Below are positions 52,930-62,672 of a stretch of DNA of 64,000 bases, in pieces. The stretch spans positions 690,293-754,292 of the forward strand of contig NZ_JAJOYX010000002.1 of NCBI RefSeq assembly GCF_022565915.1. Reading direction: 5' to 3'. Below the pieces are notes generated by a model, which saw only the letters and a program-made list of their open reading frames with translations, had not been told where the DNA came from and searched no databases. Every line of letters starts with the position of its first letter. Positions within the stretch are counted from its first letter, which is position 1. A program made the position numbers and the translations under genes. The stretch is from Nesterenkonia sp. LB17. Its GTDB lineage: Bacteria; Actinomycetota; Actinomycetes; Actinomycetales; Micrococcaceae.

Positions 52930-53498
52930 TACTGTGCTGCTCCTGTCTGGCCAGCCTGGGCTGACTGATCAGCGTCGAGATCCGCGAGGAAGCGATCGAC
53001 CACTCGCTGGGAGCGGGTGTCGTCCTCGAGCGCCTCGCCGACGATCCGGCTCGCGAGCTGTGTGGCCAGCGAACCGACCTCAGCCTTGAGCGAATGCGCA
53101 GCCGATGCCCGTTCTGCGGCGATCTGCTGCTGGGCCTGCTCGGTGATGCGGGCCGCCTCAGCGGCGGCCTTCTCCTTGTGCTCGGCGACGATCTCGGCAC
53201 CTTCGGCGCGAGCTTCCTCGCGCATCCGGCTCGCCTCTGCACGGGCATCCCCAAGGTTCTTCTCGTACTCGGCCTTCATGGCTTCGGCCTCAGCCTTGGC
53301 CTTCTCAGCCTCGTTGAGTCCACCTTCGATGGCCTCGGTACGGGCCTGATAGGCCTTCTCGAATGCTGGCACGATCCATTTCTGGACCACGAACAGCAGC
53401 ACCAGGAAGCCCAATAGCACAACCAGGAATTCCCAGAAGTTGGGGAGCAACGGGTTGGCGTCACCTTCTGCTGCCTGGATCAGAGATGCACTGATCAT
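52929..53498 (-). CDS. atpF: ATP synthase b subunit
   Basis: 189 residues: one N-terminal membrane span (about 22-43) followed by a long Ala/Glu/Lys coiled coil. It is the peripheral stalk of Fo. The N-terminal cytosolic lead EGDANPLLPNFWEF is typical. Confidence 0.95.
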   Translation of the reverse strand: MISASLIQAAEGDANPLLPNFWEFLVVLLGFLVLLFVVQKWIVPAFEKAYQARTEAIEGGLNEAEKAKAEAEAMKAEYEKNLGDARAEASRMREEARAEGAEIVAEHKEKAAAEAARITEQAQQQIAAERASAAHSLKAEVGSLATQLASRIVGEALEDDTRSQRVVDRFLADLDADQSAQAGQTGAAQ

Positions 53499-53579
53499 GT
53501 GTTCACCCTTTTTTCAGTAGTCTGACGATCTCAGAGGGCCCGGAGTTCCGGTGCCCGTCCCAGAAGAATCGGACCAGCG

Positions 53580-53783
53580 TCAGAGCACGAAGGCGAAGAC
53601 GATGGCAAGGATGAAGACCGCCTCCGCCAGCGCGAAGCCGAGGATGGCGATGGGCTGCAGCACGCGCTGCGCCTCAGGCTGGCGGGCCACACCGTTGAGG
53701 TAGGCCGAGAAGATCATGCCGATGGCCAGTGCAGCGCCGAAGCCTGCGAGACCCATGCCGACCATGTTCAGAGTGCCGTCCAT
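53580..53783 (-). CDS. atpE: ATP synthase c subunit
   Basis: 67 residues, two membrane helices with the polar loop ARQPE. The ion-binding carboxylate is E54, followed by Ala-Val, which does not show the usual Na+-type Glu-Ser/Thr pattern, so protons are the likely coupling ion. It sits 81 bp before atpF. Confidence 0.96.
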   Translation of the reverse strand: MDGTLNMVGMGLAGFGAALAIGMIFSAYLNGVARQPEAQRVLQPIAILGFALAEAVFILAIVFAFVL

Positions 53784-53919
53784 ATGTGTTGCTCACTTTC
53801 TGTCTGAGTCCCCGTGCGTACCACGCGGACGGTTCTAATGTCTGGCCTACCGGCATGTGCCGGTCCGCCGCTGCGCCTCGACGTCCTGGTAGGAACGCCG
53901 AACCGCATAGAGGGAAAAA

Positions 53920-54729
53920 TCAGTGGGCGTCTGCCTCGATCGAGCCCTGGATGTAGATCGCTGTCAGCAGCGCGAAGACGAAGGCCTGAAGGACCATCAT
54001 GATCAGCTCCAGGAAGTACAGCGGGATGGAGCCGACGAGGATGAGCGCGCCCAGGCCGTAGTCGGCCAGGCCGCCCTGCTGGGCGACGAGGAACTCGACG
54101 CCGGAGCCGGCGAGCATCACGATGATGTGCCCGGCGAGCATCACGGCCATGAGTCGCAGCGAGTGCGTCAGCGGGCGGATGATGAAGTTGGAGAGGAACT
54201 CCAGGACCACGAGCAGCGGCAGCAGCCACTTCGGCACGCCTGAGGGCACCGTCATGAGCTTGATGAACTTGGGGCCGTGGGTCTTGAAGCCCAGCGCGAT
54301 CCAGGTGATCCAGATGATCAGGGCCAGCGCGTAGGCGGGGCCTGCGTGGGAGAACGTGGGCAGCTGCAGGCCCGGGACGGCGCCGAAGATGTTGTTGACC
54401 AGCACGAAGAAGAACACCGCGAAGAGCAGCGGGATCCACTGCCGGAAGTGCTTCTCGCCGAGGATGTCGCGTCCCAGGGTGTGCCGGACGAACCCGTAGC
54501 CGGACTCGGCAAGGTACTGGGTGCGCGACGGGACGAGGGACTGCTTCCGGATCGCCCACATGAAGAACCAGGAGATGACGATGACCGAGAGGATGACCAT
54601 CAGCATGTTCTTGCCGAAGCCAGTCCCCCACTCCGCCATCCAGGGAAAGATCTCCGGAAGGTGCGTCTCAGAAATCGTGGGCGGCTGGAATCCACCTTCA
54701 TTGGTGGCCATGGGCGCAAGCGAATGCAA
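53920..54729 (-). CDS. atpB: ATP synthase a subunit
   Basis: 269 residues with about five to six membrane spans. The conserved arginine of helix 5 is in THSLRLMAVMLAGH. The start is read as TTG 54729, preceded by a good GAGAGG; the ATG at 54711 six codons later is possible but lacks such a site. Fo stator subunit that carries protons to the c-ring. First gene of the operon; the usual upstream atpI is absent. Confidence 0.93.
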   Translation of the reverse strand: MHSLAPMATNEGGFQPPTISETHLPEIFPWMAEWGTGFGKNMLMVILSVIVISWFFMWAIRKQSLVPSRTQYLAESGYGFVRHTLGRDILGEKHFRQWIPLLFAVFFFVLVNNIFGAVPGLQLPTFSHAGPAYALALIIWITWIALGFKTHGPKFIKLMTVPSGVPKWLLPLLVVLEFLSNFIIRPLTHSLRLMAVMLAGHIIVMLAGSGVEFLVAQQGGLADYGLGALILVGSIPLYFLELIMMVLQAFVFALLTAIYIQGSIEADAH

Positions 54730-55000
54730 CGCTGGTCCTCTCTGCGGTGTCCGTCAGTGGGTTTCAACCCCGGGCATCGGAAGCCGGATCAACTCCGTCT
54801 CGCCTTTTATGTGGACCGCCAGTCTATGAGCAAGACTTCCGAAGACGGTCCACGGGCAACTCCCCCACGCAGGTGTTGGAAAACACAGAACTGGTGTGGG
54901 AAGTCACCGAAAGCCTACCAGAACAACGACCCCCGGCACTGCCGGAGGACCACCGACGAAGGCGGTCCCACCACACCGAAAGCCGTCCTGACCCGGGTCA
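54730..55000. other. intergenic promoter region of the ATP synthase operon
   Basis: 271 bp between wecA and atpB. No reading frame has coding character or the length expected of an atpI-type protein. A TAGACT-like hexamer on the minus strand at 54821-54826 is a candidate -10, but no convincing -35 partner is visible. Confidence 0.45.
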
Positions 55001-56149
55001 TCAGTCGTTGAGTCGGTGCCGCAGCGCACGCTGGGCGGCGGCCCGGTTGACCCGCAGCGCACGACGGCGGAGCCAGGGCCCCAGCGTGAGCACCACCGCG
55101 GCGCCCAGGCTCAGCACCATGCCCAGAGTGACCAGCCACCAGGGCAGGAAGTTGAAGGAGACGGCTCCGAAGGCGAACAGCGCAGACCAGAAGTAGAGCA
55201 GCAGCACCGCCTGCGGGTGGGAATAGCCGCCGTCGACCAGCTTGTGGTGCAGATGGCCACGGTCAGGGGTGAAGGGTGAGGCGCCCCGAGCGGTGCGTCG
55301 GACCACCGCCAGCGCCAGGTCCAGCAGCGGCAGCAGGGTCACCGCCAGGGGCAGCAGGATCGGCATGTACGCGGGGATGTTACGGAATCTGAAGCCCTCG
55401 GCGAGCTGGCCGACGTCGGCGGTCACTGCCAGCGCCCCGGCCGCCATGACCAGGCCCAGCAGCATGGCCCCGGTGTCGCCCATGATGATCTTCGAGGGGT
55501 AGAAGTTGTGCGGCAGGAAGCCCAGACACGAGCCCACGAGCACCGCCATCAGCAGCGTCACCAGGTTCGAGGCGTCGAAGGCGTTGATCGAGAGCGTCAG
55601 CAGGTAGCTGTAGATGAAGAACGCGGCGCCGCCCAGCGCGGCGACTCCGGCAGCCAGTCCGTCGAGCCCGTCGATGAAGTTGAAGGCATTGATGGTCAGC
55701 ACCACCACGAACACGGTCAGCATCGCCTGCACCAGCGGCCCGCCGACTCCGAGCCAGCCCACCGGCATGACCTCGAGCTGGATCCCGTGGAGCACCAGGA
55801 TGATGGCGGCGCCGACCTGTCCGCCGAGCTTGACCATCCAGGGGATGTCCCAGGCGTCATCGGCCATGCCGACCAGCAGGATCACCACCATCGCCGCGAA
55901 GACGCCGCGCACGGGGGTCAGGTCGGCGAAGATCCCACTCAGATAGGGAATCGTGGAGGCGGCGGCGAGACCGACGACCATCCCGAGGAACATCGCCACC
56001 CCGCCCCAGCGCGGCTTGATCTGGTTGTGCACATCACGTTCCCGGATCGGGGTGTAGATGCCCAGCTTCAACGCGATGGTCCGCACCGCGGGGGTGAGCA
56101 GATAGGTCACCACCATCGAGACGGCGAGGACGGCCAGGAAATAGATCAT
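55001..56149 (-). CDS. wecA: undecaprenyl-phosphate sugar-1-phosphate transferase, WecA/TagO-like
   Basis: 382 residues with about ten to eleven membrane spans. Motifs of the polyprenol-phosphate transferase superfamily: catalytic D97-D98 (GMADDAWD), NFIDGLDGLAAG near 158-170, and GDTGAMLLG near residue 221. It loads the first sugar phosphate on the lipid carrier for cell-wall polymers (arabinogalactan/teichuronate-type). Starts inside the stop of the TsaC gene (4-bp overlap); then follows the ATP synthase operon, the same order as in mycobacteria. Confidence 0.92.
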   Translation of the reverse strand: MIYFLAVLAVSMVVTYLLTPAVRTIALKLGIYTPIRERDVHNQIKPRWGGVAMFLGMVVGLAAASTIPYLSGIFADLTPVRGVFAAMVVILLVGMADDAWDIPWMVKLGGQVGAAIILVLHGIQLEVMPVGWLGVGGPLVQAMLTVFVVVLTINAFNFIDGLDGLAAGVAALGGAAFFIYSYLLTLSINAFDASNLVTLLMAVLVGSCLGFLPHNFYPSKIIMGDTGAMLLGLVMAAGALAVTADVGQLAEGFRFRNIPAYMPILLPLAVTLLPLLDLALAVVRRTARGASPFTPDRGHLHHKLVDGGYSHPQAVLLLYFWSALFAFGAVSFNFLPWWLVTLGMVLSLGAAVVLTLGPWLRRRALRVNRAAAQRALRHRLND

Positions 56150-56823
56150 GAGTGCGAGTCGGACGCCTCTGCCTCGGGCGCCACGCTGGCTACGACGGCC
56201 TGCAGCTCGGCCAGGGGCAGGGCCCCGGTGCGCACCACGCGGGGCGGCGTCACCGTGGCGTCGATGATGGTCGACGCGGCGGATGAGCCGCGGTCACCGG
56301 CGTCGAGGTACACCGCGACCGACTCGGCGAGCATCTGCTGGGCCTCGGTGACGGTGGTCGCGGCGGGCATTCCGGTGCGGTTGGCCGAGGAGACCGCGAG
56401 CGGCCCAGTGGCGTTGAGCAGATCCAGGGCGAGCTCATCGGCCGGCATGCGCAGCGCGACGGTGCCATGGGTCTCCCCCAGGTCCCAGCGCAGCGAGGGC
56501 TGGGCGTTGAGGATCAGCGTCATCGGGCCGGGCCAGAACGCCTGCGCCAGGGTCCTGGCCTCCTCGGGCACGTCGATGGCCAGCGCGTCCATGATCTCGG
56601 GGCGACCGATCAGCACCGGCGGCGGCATGGTGCGACTGCGGCCCTTGGCCGCGAGCAGCACCGCCACGGCCTGCGGGGAGAACGCGTCGGCGCCGATGCC
56701 GTAGACGGTGTCGGTGGGGAGGACCACCGTCTCCCCTCGAGAGAGCGCGTCCTGCGCCGCGGAGATGCCCTCGGCGCGGGAGGCGGGGTCCGTGCAGTCG
56801 ACTGTCTGGCTCACGCGCGCCAT
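56146..56823 (-). CDS. tsaC: L-threonylcarbamoyladenylate synthase (Sua5/TsaC family)
   Basis: 225 residues. VVLPTDTVYGIGADAF near residue 37 is the YrdC/Sua5 core, followed by KGRSRTMPPPVLI and SANRTGMPAATTV. It makes the threonylcarbamoyl-AMP for tRNA t6A37 modification. It lacks the C-terminal Sua5 domain, so it is the short form. It overlaps the end of prmC by 13 bp. Confidence 0.95.
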   Translation of the reverse strand: MARVSQTVDCTDPASRAEGISAAQDALSRGETVVLPTDTVYGIGADAFSPQAVAVLLAAKGRSRTMPPPVLIGRPEIMDALAIDVPEEARTLAQAFWPGPMTLILNAQPSLRWDLGETHGTVALRMPADELALDLLNATGPLAVSSANRTGMPAATTVTEAQQMLAESVAVYLDAGDRGSSAASTIIDATVTPPRVVRTGALPLAELQAVVASVAPEAEASDSHS

Positions 56824-57791
56824 TCTTCCACGCCGACGGCGGGATACGGGTCAGCCACGAGACCTGCGTCAACGGCGGGAGCTGGGTCAGTGACCGCGCT
56901 GGTGGCGCGATCCCGGCCGGTGAGGTCCTGGTGCGTGCTCACCTGAGCCAGCGAGCTGTCTGCCTTGCAGTGCTCGGCCAGCGCCTGCGCCTGAGCTTCG
57001 GCGTGTTCGAGGATGAACCAGCCTCCCGGCACGAGCAGCCGCTTGGCGGCGGCGATCACCGCATGGGGCATGGTGAGCCCGTCGGCGCCCCCGCCGTAGA
57101 GCGCCAGCTCCGGATCATGCACCCGCACCTCCTCCTCACGCGGCACCATGCCGGCGGGGATATAGGGCGGGTTGGACACGACGACGTCGAAGCTGGACTC
57201 CCACTCCTCGGGCACCTCACGCAGGTCGCGCTGGTGCAGGGTCACTCCGAGCGGGGCCAGATTCAGCTCCGCCCAGGCGACGGCCTGGGTGGAGAGCTCC
57301 ACGGCGTGGACCTCGGCCGAGGGGTGTTCTGCGGCGATGGCGGCGGCCAGGGCGCCTGAGCCGGTGCCGAGATCGACCACGCGGGGCCGCCAGGAGGGTG
57401 GGCGCTGCGCGGCCATCCGGGCCAGCTGTTCGAGCGCCGCCTGGGCGACCTGCTCGGTCTCGGGGCGCGGGATGAAGACTCCGGGGCCCACCCGCAGCTC
57501 GAGGTGCCGGAAGGGCGCCAGTCCGGTGAGGTGCTGCAGCGGCACCCGGTCCGCACGTTCGGCCACCAGGTCGGTGATCCGCTCGGCGTCGGCAGCGGTG
57601 ACCGAGCTTGAGGCTATGGCCATCGCGGCGAGGCGTCCGCGCGGGACGCCGAGCACGTGGGCGGCGAGGATCTCGGCGTCGACCCTGGGACTCGGAACGC
57701 CCGCTGCGCGGAGCCGGGCGGCGGCGTCGTCGATGAGCTGATCGGCCGGGTGGTCCCCCGGCTGGGCACCGGCTGGCTGATGTGTGGGCAT
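56811..57791 (-). CDS. prmC: release factor glutamine methyltransferase
   Basis: 326 residues. Catalytic NPPY in VVSNPPYIPAG (near residue 203), and SAM-binding VVDLGTGSGALAAAIA near 140. It methylates the Gln of the GGQ motif in RF1/RF2. Adjacent to prfA, its substrate, as is usual. The C-terminus is longer than in E. coli by about 20 residues of low complexity. Confidence 0.95.
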   Translation of the reverse strand: MPTHQPAGAQPGDHPADQLIDDAAARLRAAGVPSPRVDAEILAAHVLGVPRGRLAAMAIASSSVTAADAERITDLVAERADRVPLQHLTGLAPFRHLELRVGPGVFIPRPETEQVAQAALEQLARMAAQRPPSWRPRVVDLGTGSGALAAAIAAEHPSAEVHAVELSTQAVAWAELNLAPLGVTLHQRDLREVPEEWESSFDVVVSNPPYIPAGMVPREEEVRVHDPELALYGGGADGLTMPHAVIAAAKRLLVPGGWFILEHAEAQAQALAEHCKADSSLAQVSTHQDLTGRDRATSAVTDPAPAVDAGLVADPYPAVGVEEWRA

Positions 57792-57796
57792 GGGAC

Positions 57797-58903
57797 TCAG
57801 TCCTGGGTGTCGTTCAGCGCCGCGAGCCGCTCCTGCTCGTCGAGCTCGACGCAGGACTGGATCACGGCCTCCAGGTCGCCGTTGATCACGGTGTCCAGGT
57901 TGTAGGCCTTGTACCCGCTGCGGTGATCGACGATCCGGTTCTCCGGGTAGTTATAGGTGCGGATGCGTTCGGAGCGATCCATGGTGCGGACCTGGGACTT
58001 GCGCACCTGCGCATTGTCGGCGTCGATCTGTTCCTGCTGGTGGGCCAGGATGCGGGAGCGCAGCACGCGCATCGCAGCCTCCTTGTTCTGCAGCTGGGAC
58101 TTCTCGTTCTGCATGGCCACCACGATCCCGGTGGGCAGGTGGGTGATCCGCACCGCGGAGTCCGTGGTGTTCACACTCTGACCTCCGGGCCCGGAGGAGC
58201 GGTAGACGTCGATCTTGAGGTCGTTCTGGCTCAGCTCCAGCTCCTCAGGCTCGTCGACCTCTGGCAGGACCAGCACACCGGCCGCCGAGGTGTGGATCCG
58301 GCCCTGGGACTCGGTCTCGGGCACGCGCTGGACCCGGTGCACGCCGCCCTCGAACTTCAGGTGCGCGTAGACGCCCCGGGCCGGGTCATTGGTGGAGGAC
58401 TTGATCGCCATCTGCACGTCCTTGTAGCCACCGAGGTCCGAGGGGGTCGAGGAGATGATCTCGGTCTTCCAGCCCCTGGCCTCTGAATAGCGGGTGTACA
58501 TGCGCAGCAGGTCTCCGGCGAAGAGCGCGGCCTCATCGCCCCCGGCACCGCCCTTGACCTCGATGATCACGTTGCGCACGTCGTTCTCGTCGCGCGGGAT
58601 CAGCATGCGCAGCAGCTTCGCCGCGGCCTCCTCGAGCTGGGCTGTGAGCGCGGGGATCTCGGCGGAGAACTCGGAGTCCTCCTGGGCGAGCTCCTGGGTG
58701 GTCGCCAGGTCCTCGCTGAGCTGCTTCCAGGTCTTGTGCGCCTCAGCCACACCGTTGAGCTGGGCGTAGCGGCGTCCCAGCCGGCGGGCCAGCGACTGGT
58801 CGGCGTGGACCTGTGGGTCGGCGAGCTGCTCCTGAAGTTCGGCGTGCTCGGCGAGCAGCGTCGATACGGAGTCGAACATCCGGGCGTTGATCTCTTCGCT
58901 CAT
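57797..58903 (-). CDS. prfA: peptide chain release factor 1
   Basis: 368 residues from the ATG at 58903, where AAAGAGA is the ribosome-binding site; an upstream ATG at 58921 lacks one. The catalytic GGQ lies in [15 protein letters not shown], and the codon-recognition PxT-type segment is before it. It releases peptides at UAA and UAG. Five bases lie between its stop and prmC. Confidence 0.96.
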   Translation of the reverse strand: MSEEINARMFDSVSTLLAEHAELQEQLADPQVHADQSLARRLGRRYAQLNGVAEAHKTWKQLSEDLATTQELAQEDSEFSAEIPALTAQLEEAAAKLLRMLIPRDENDVRNVIIEVKGGAGGDEAALFAGDLLRMYTRYSEARGWKTEIISSTPSDLGGYKDVQMAIKSSTNDPARGVYAHLKFEGGVHRVQRVPETESQGRIHTSAAGVLVLPEVDEPEELELSQNDLKIDVYRSSGPGGQSVNTTDSAVRITHLPTGIVVAMQNEKSQLQNKEAAMRVLRSRILAHQQEQIDADNAQVRKSQVRTMDRSERIRTYNYPENRIVDHRSGYKAYNLDTVINGDLEAVIQSCVELDEQERLAALNDTQD

Positions 58904-58968
58904 GACTGGATTCTCTTTCATTTCCGTGGCTGAAGCGCGAACGGAGCGCTGGCGGACCGGGCTGGTAC

Positions 58969-59012
58969 AGGCGAAGCCCGGGGTGAGCGCATGCTCTCCC
59001 CGGGCTTCGCCT
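58969..59012 (-). terminator. perfect 15-bp hairpin after rho
   Basis: AGGCGAAGCCCGGGG (58969-58983) pairs perfectly with CCCCGGGCTTCGCCT (58998-59012) around a 14-base loop. It lies 11 bp past the rho stop and before prfA. Confidence 0.85.
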
Positions 59013-59022
59013 GATGAGTCGG

Positions 59023-61224
59023 CTAGTTGCCTTTGTCTCCGAGCGTGGTCTTCGACGCCAGCATCAGGAACTCAGCGTTGGACTGGGTCGCCTTGAGCTT
59101 GTTGATCAGCAGCTCAAGACCCTGCTCCTGCTCGAGTCCGGAGAGCACGCGGCGCAGCTTCCACATGATCTTGACCTCCTCAGCCGAGAGGAGGTTCTCC
59201 TCACGACGGGTGGAGGACTCGTTCACGTTCACGGCTGGGAAGATCCGCTTGTCCGCCAGGCGGCGGGACAGCCGCAGCTCCATGTTGCCGGTGCCCTTGA
59301 ACTCCTCGAAGATGACCTCGTCCATCTTGGACCCGGTCTCCACCAGCGCGGTCGCGAGGATGGTCAGCGAACCGCCATGCTCGATGTTGCGCGCTGCACC
59401 GAAGAACCGCTTCGGCGGGTAGAGCGCGTTGGCGTCGACACCGCCGGAGAGGATCCGACCGGAGGCCGGAGCCGCGGTGTTGTAGGCGCGACCCAGTCGG
59501 GTCATGGAGTCCAGCAGCACGACGACGTCCTTGCCCAGCTCCACCAGTCGCTTCGCGCGTTCGATGGCCAGCTCGGCGACGGTGGTGTGGTCATCGGCCG
59601 GGCGGTCGAAGGTCGAGGCGATGACTTCGCCGTCGACCGTGCGCTGCATGTCGGTGACCTCCTCGGGCCGCTCGTCGACCAGGACCATCATGAGGTGGAC
59701 CTCAGGATTGTTGGCCTTGATCGATTTCGCCAGGGCCTGCAGGATGATCGTCTTGCCTGCCTTGGGCGGGGAGACGATCAGGCCGCGCTGGCCCTTGCCG
59801 ATCGGAGCGATCAGGTCGATCACGCGGGGGGCGATGTCCTTCGGGTCACCCTCGAGGCGCAGACGATCCTGCGGGTAGAGCGGAACCAGCTTGCTGAACT
59901 CGACACGATCGGTGTTGGCCTCCGAAGGGCGGCCGTTGACGGCGTCGAGCTTCACCAGCGCGTTGAACTTCGCGCGCTTCTGCGGGTTCTCCCCGTCGCG
60001 GGGGGCGCGGATGTGTCCGTGGACGGCGTCACCCTTGCGCAGGTTGTGCCGCTTGACCTGGGCCAGGGAGACGTAGACGTCGTTGGGTCCGGGGAGGTAG
60101 CCCGAGGTGCGCACGAAGGCGTAGTTGTCGAGCACATCCAGGATGCCCGCCACCGGGACCAGGACATCGTCCTCGGTGACCTCGGTGTCGTCGACCTCTG
60201 GATCGCGGCCGCGGCGACGGTTGCTGCGGTCGTTGCGGTCGTTACGGTCATTGCGGTCATTGCGGTCATTGCGGTCGTTGCGGTTGCGGCTGCGCCGGTT
60301 GCGACGCTCCTCGTCACGGCCGCCGTCGCTCCGCTGACCCTCGCTGCGCTGGCCGTCATTGCGCTCGCTGCGGCTGCTGTCGCGGCCGCCGTCGCTGCGC
60401 TGGCCGTCGCTGCGATCGCTGCGCTCGCTGCGGTTGCCGCGGCCACCGTCACGACCGTTGTTGTCGCGGTTGTTGTCGCGATTGCGTCGGCCGCGGCCTT
60501 CGCCGTCGTTGCGCTGGCCGTTCTCCTGAGTCTGGTCCTGAGTCTGCTCGTTGGAGCCCGACTGAGAGTTCGACTGCTGGGAATCCGACTGCTGGGCGTT
60601 GGACTGCTGGGTCTCGGCCGGCGCAGTGTTCTGCTGCTGGCTCCCGTTGTCGTCGCGGTTGCGGTTGCGGCGGTTGCGGTTGCGTCCGCGGGGCTGAGAA
60701 TCGCCGCCGTCATCGCTGCCGTTGTTCTCGCCACCCTGCTGATCAGCGCGCCGGTCGATGCCGTTGCTGTCATTGCGGCCGTTGTCGCGAGAGTTCTCGG
60801 TGCGCGTGTCATCGGTGCTCGCGGCGTTCTCAGCGCTGTCCGCGGTGGAGCCGTTCTGCTCTGCGGCAGCTTCGCTCGCCTTGGACCGGCGGCGGTTGGG
60901 GCGCTTGGCGGCAGGCTCCTCGGAGCTCGCGGTCTGCCCATCATTGCCGCCCTTGGCGTCGTCGTTCTCGCGGCCTGCGGCGGCCGCCTGGTCCTGCTTC
61001 TTGTCCCGTTCGGCGACGGCGCCTCCGCGCTGATGAGAGGAGATGGCCTCCACCAGAGCAGATTTGCGCATCCGGGAGCTTCCGGTGATGCCCAGCTGTG
61101 AGGCAAGCGCCTGCAGCTGAGCGAGCTTCAGACCGGCAAGCCCGGAGCTCTTGGCCTCGGGTGCAGCGGACTCGGCCTTCTCGGGGCTCTGAGTCGCAGT
61201 GGTCTCAGCGGTGGTTTCTGTCAC
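59023..61224 (-). CDS. rho: transcription termination factor Rho with long Arg/Asn-rich N-terminal insert
   Basis: 733 residues versus about 419 in E. coli. The N-terminal SAP-like helix region (about 28-70) is followed by some 300 residues rich in Arg, Asn, Asp, Gln and Ser, with RND units (tandem NDR at about 312-330). Then come the RNA-binding DILVPVAG-like cold-shock domain ([18 protein letters not shown]), Walker [13 protein letters not shown] and Walker [11 protein letters not shown], and the Q-loop [15 protein letters not shown]. The insert is the known actinobacterial type, which can alter RNA binding and phase behaviour. Followed by a terminator. Confidence 0.96.
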   Translation of the reverse strand: MTETTAETTATQSPEKAESAAPEAKSSGLAGLKLAQLQALASQLGITGSSRMRKSALVEAISSHQRGGAVAERDKKQDQAAAAGRENDDAKGGNDGQTASSEEPAAKRPNRRRSKASEAAAEQNGSTADSAENAASTDDTRTENSRDNGRNDSNGIDRRADQQGGENNGSDDGGDSQPRGRNRNRRNRNRDDNGSQQQNTAPAETQQSNAQQSDSQQSNSQSGSNEQTQDQTQENGQRNDGEGRGRRNRDNNRDNNGRDGGRGNRSERSDRSDGQRSDGGRDSSRSERNDGQRSEGQRSDGGRDEERRNRRSRNRNDRNDRNDRNDRNDRNDRSNRRRGRDPEVDDTEVTEDDVLVPVAGILDVLDNYAFVRTSGYLPGPNDVYVSLAQVKRHNLRKGDAVHGHIRAPRDGENPQKRAKFNALVKLDAVNGRPSEANTDRVEFSKLVPLYPQDRLRLEGDPKDIAPRVIDLIAPIGKGQRGLIVSPPKAGKTIILQALAKSIKANNPEVHLMMVLVDERPEEVTDMQRTVDGEVIASTFDRPADDHTTVAELAIERAKRLVELGKDVVVLLDSMTRLGRAYNTAAPASGRILSGGVDANALYPPKRFFGAARNIEHGGSLTILATALVETGSKMDEVIFEEFKGTGNMELRLSRRLADKRIFPAVNVNESSTRREENLLSAEEVKIMWKLRRVLSGLEQEQGLELLINKLKATQSNAEFLMLASKTTLGDKGN
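60229..60285. repeat. 9-bp tandem repeat in the rho insert
   Basis: Six or so copies of GTTGCGGTC, with small changes such as GTTACGGTC and ATTGCGGTC, encode repeated Asn-Asp-Arg on the minus strand. Confidence 0.75.
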
Positions 61225-61531
61225 GAAGGTTCCTTCCCCCTCGTCAGGCAGGCCCGGCGGATGCGCCGTCCTGCGATGTCTTCAACGGAGCGTCAGAAGT
61301 CCGTTGGCTTATTTCAGTTTCTTTCGCGCATACACCGTCGGGGAGACTTCTTGCACGGTCCTCGTCCCCGGCGGGGAGTGGGATCATCGCGGGACTCTGC
61401 TGATTCACTCTGTTGAGGAGTCTGCACCGTCCAGCGCGCAGGAAAAAGCGCAATTCGCGCGAAAGAACATCATGGTGATCTCTACAGGGCCAACTCAATG
61501 GATCTGGGGAGAGAGCGTGCGGGGCACGCCA
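61225..61531. other. rho leader and thrB terminator region
   Basis: 307 bp without a supported gene. Beyond the thrB stop, GCGTGC-CCC-GCACGC (near 61515-61529) forms a 6-bp hairpin, a weak terminator. The remainder is the probable 5' leader of rho. A TGTAGAGAT minus-strand segment near 61480 resembles an extended -10, but I cannot place a -35. Confidence 0.4.
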
Positions 61532-62668
61532 TCAACGCTGATGTGCCTCCACTGTAGCACCCGCGCCCGCGATCGGCAGGATTGAGGGGGTGAACACATG
61601 GCCCCGCGCGTCGGGCCCGCCAAGTGCCGAGATCTGTTGTGCCGCGGCGCTGGCCTGGGCGTCGGAGTCAGCGAGCACAAGCACCGTGGGTCCCGCGCCG
61701 GAGATCACGGCGGCGAACCCCGCTGCGCGGAGTCCGTCCACCAGAGCCATCGACCCGGGGAATGCGGGACGGCGCTGTTCCTGATGCAGCGCGTCCTCAG
61801 TGGCGTCGAGCAGCAGCTCCGGAGCGCTGGTGAGGGCGTGGACCAGCAGCGCTGCGCGCGCGGAGTTCTGCGCCGCGGCGGAATGATCGACCTGGGCGGG
61901 CAGGAGGTCTCGTGCCACCTGGGTGGACTGCTCGAAGTTCGGCACGGCCACCACGGTGCGCAGGTCCGGGTGCGGGATCAGCGGCGCGGTCTTGAAGGCT
62001 CCGTCTCGGGGGTGGACGGCGGACCCGTCAGGCTCACCGGCGGAGCCCAGCGCGGTGGCGGCTGCCTGCCAGGAGATTGCAACCCCTCCGCGCAGCGCCG
62101 GGACGTAGTTGTCCGGATGGCCCTCGATCCGGGAACCGATCTGGAGCTTCTCGTCGTCGCTCAACCCGTCTGGGAGCAGCGTGTGCGCGGTCATCACGGC
62201 CGAGGCGACGGCCGCTGCCGAGGATCCGAGCCCGCGACTGTGTGGAATGTTGTTGACCGCTCGGACCTGAAGGTCGGGGAGGCTGAAGCCCTTGGCGTTG
62301 AGGATCTTCTCGACCAGGGTGACCACCAGGTGGGATGCATCGCGGGGCAGCGTTGCGGAACCCTCACCCTCCACCGTGATCTCCACCTGCGCGGTGGTGC
62401 CGCTCCGCGGCGCGGCGTGGACGGTGATCTCATCGTAGAGACCCAGTGCCAGACCCATGGTGTCGTAGCCGGGGCCGAGATTGGCGGAGGTGGCCGGCAC
62501 CTTCAGGTGGAAGGACGCCGGGGCGGCCAGCGGCTCACGAAGGGCAAGGTCGTTGGCACCTTCCGCGTCATGTCCCTGCGCGGCAGGTGGCGTCGCGGCC
62601 GAGGGGGCCAGTGCCTGTTCAGGGGCGAGGCCCTGTCCTAGCTTGTGCATGCTGGGCTGCCCGCTCAT
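61532..62668 (-). CDS. thrB: homoserine kinase
   Basis: 378 residues. The GHMP kinase motif HSRGLGSSAAAVAS is near residue 138, and ISGAGPTVLVLAD near residue 323 is the third GHMP motif. The N-terminal lead of about 50 residues is low-complexity (Ala/Pro/Gln), unusual but common in this group; VPATSANLGPGYD starts the core. It phosphorylates homoserine for threonine synthesis. Chosen start ATG 62668 lies 4 bp after the thrC stop. Confidence 0.93.
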   Translation of the reverse strand: MSGQPSMHKLGQGLAPEQALAPSAATPPAAQGHDAEGANDLALREPLAAPASFHLKVPATSANLGPGYDTMGLALGLYDEITVHAAPRSGTTAQVEITVEGEGSATLPRDASHLVVTLVEKILNAKGFSLPDLQVRAVNNIPHSRGLGSSAAAVASAVMTAHTLLPDGLSDDEKLQIGSRIEGHPDNYVPALRGGVAISWQAAATALGSAGEPDGSAVHPRDGAFKTAPLIPHPDLRTVVAVPNFEQSTQVARDLLPAQVDHSAAAQNSARAALLVHALTSAPELLLDATEDALHQEQRRPAFPGSMALVDGLRAAGFAAVISGAGPTVLVLADSDAQASAAAQQISALGGPDARGHVFTPSILPIAGAGATVEAHQR

Positions 62669-62672
62669 CGAA

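Noticed and set aside
59014-61101. 695-residue open frame on the plus strand opposite rho
   Set aside because: It mirrors the repeated Arg/Asn codons of rho and gives Val/Ala-only low complexity. rho has clear motifs in the other strand.
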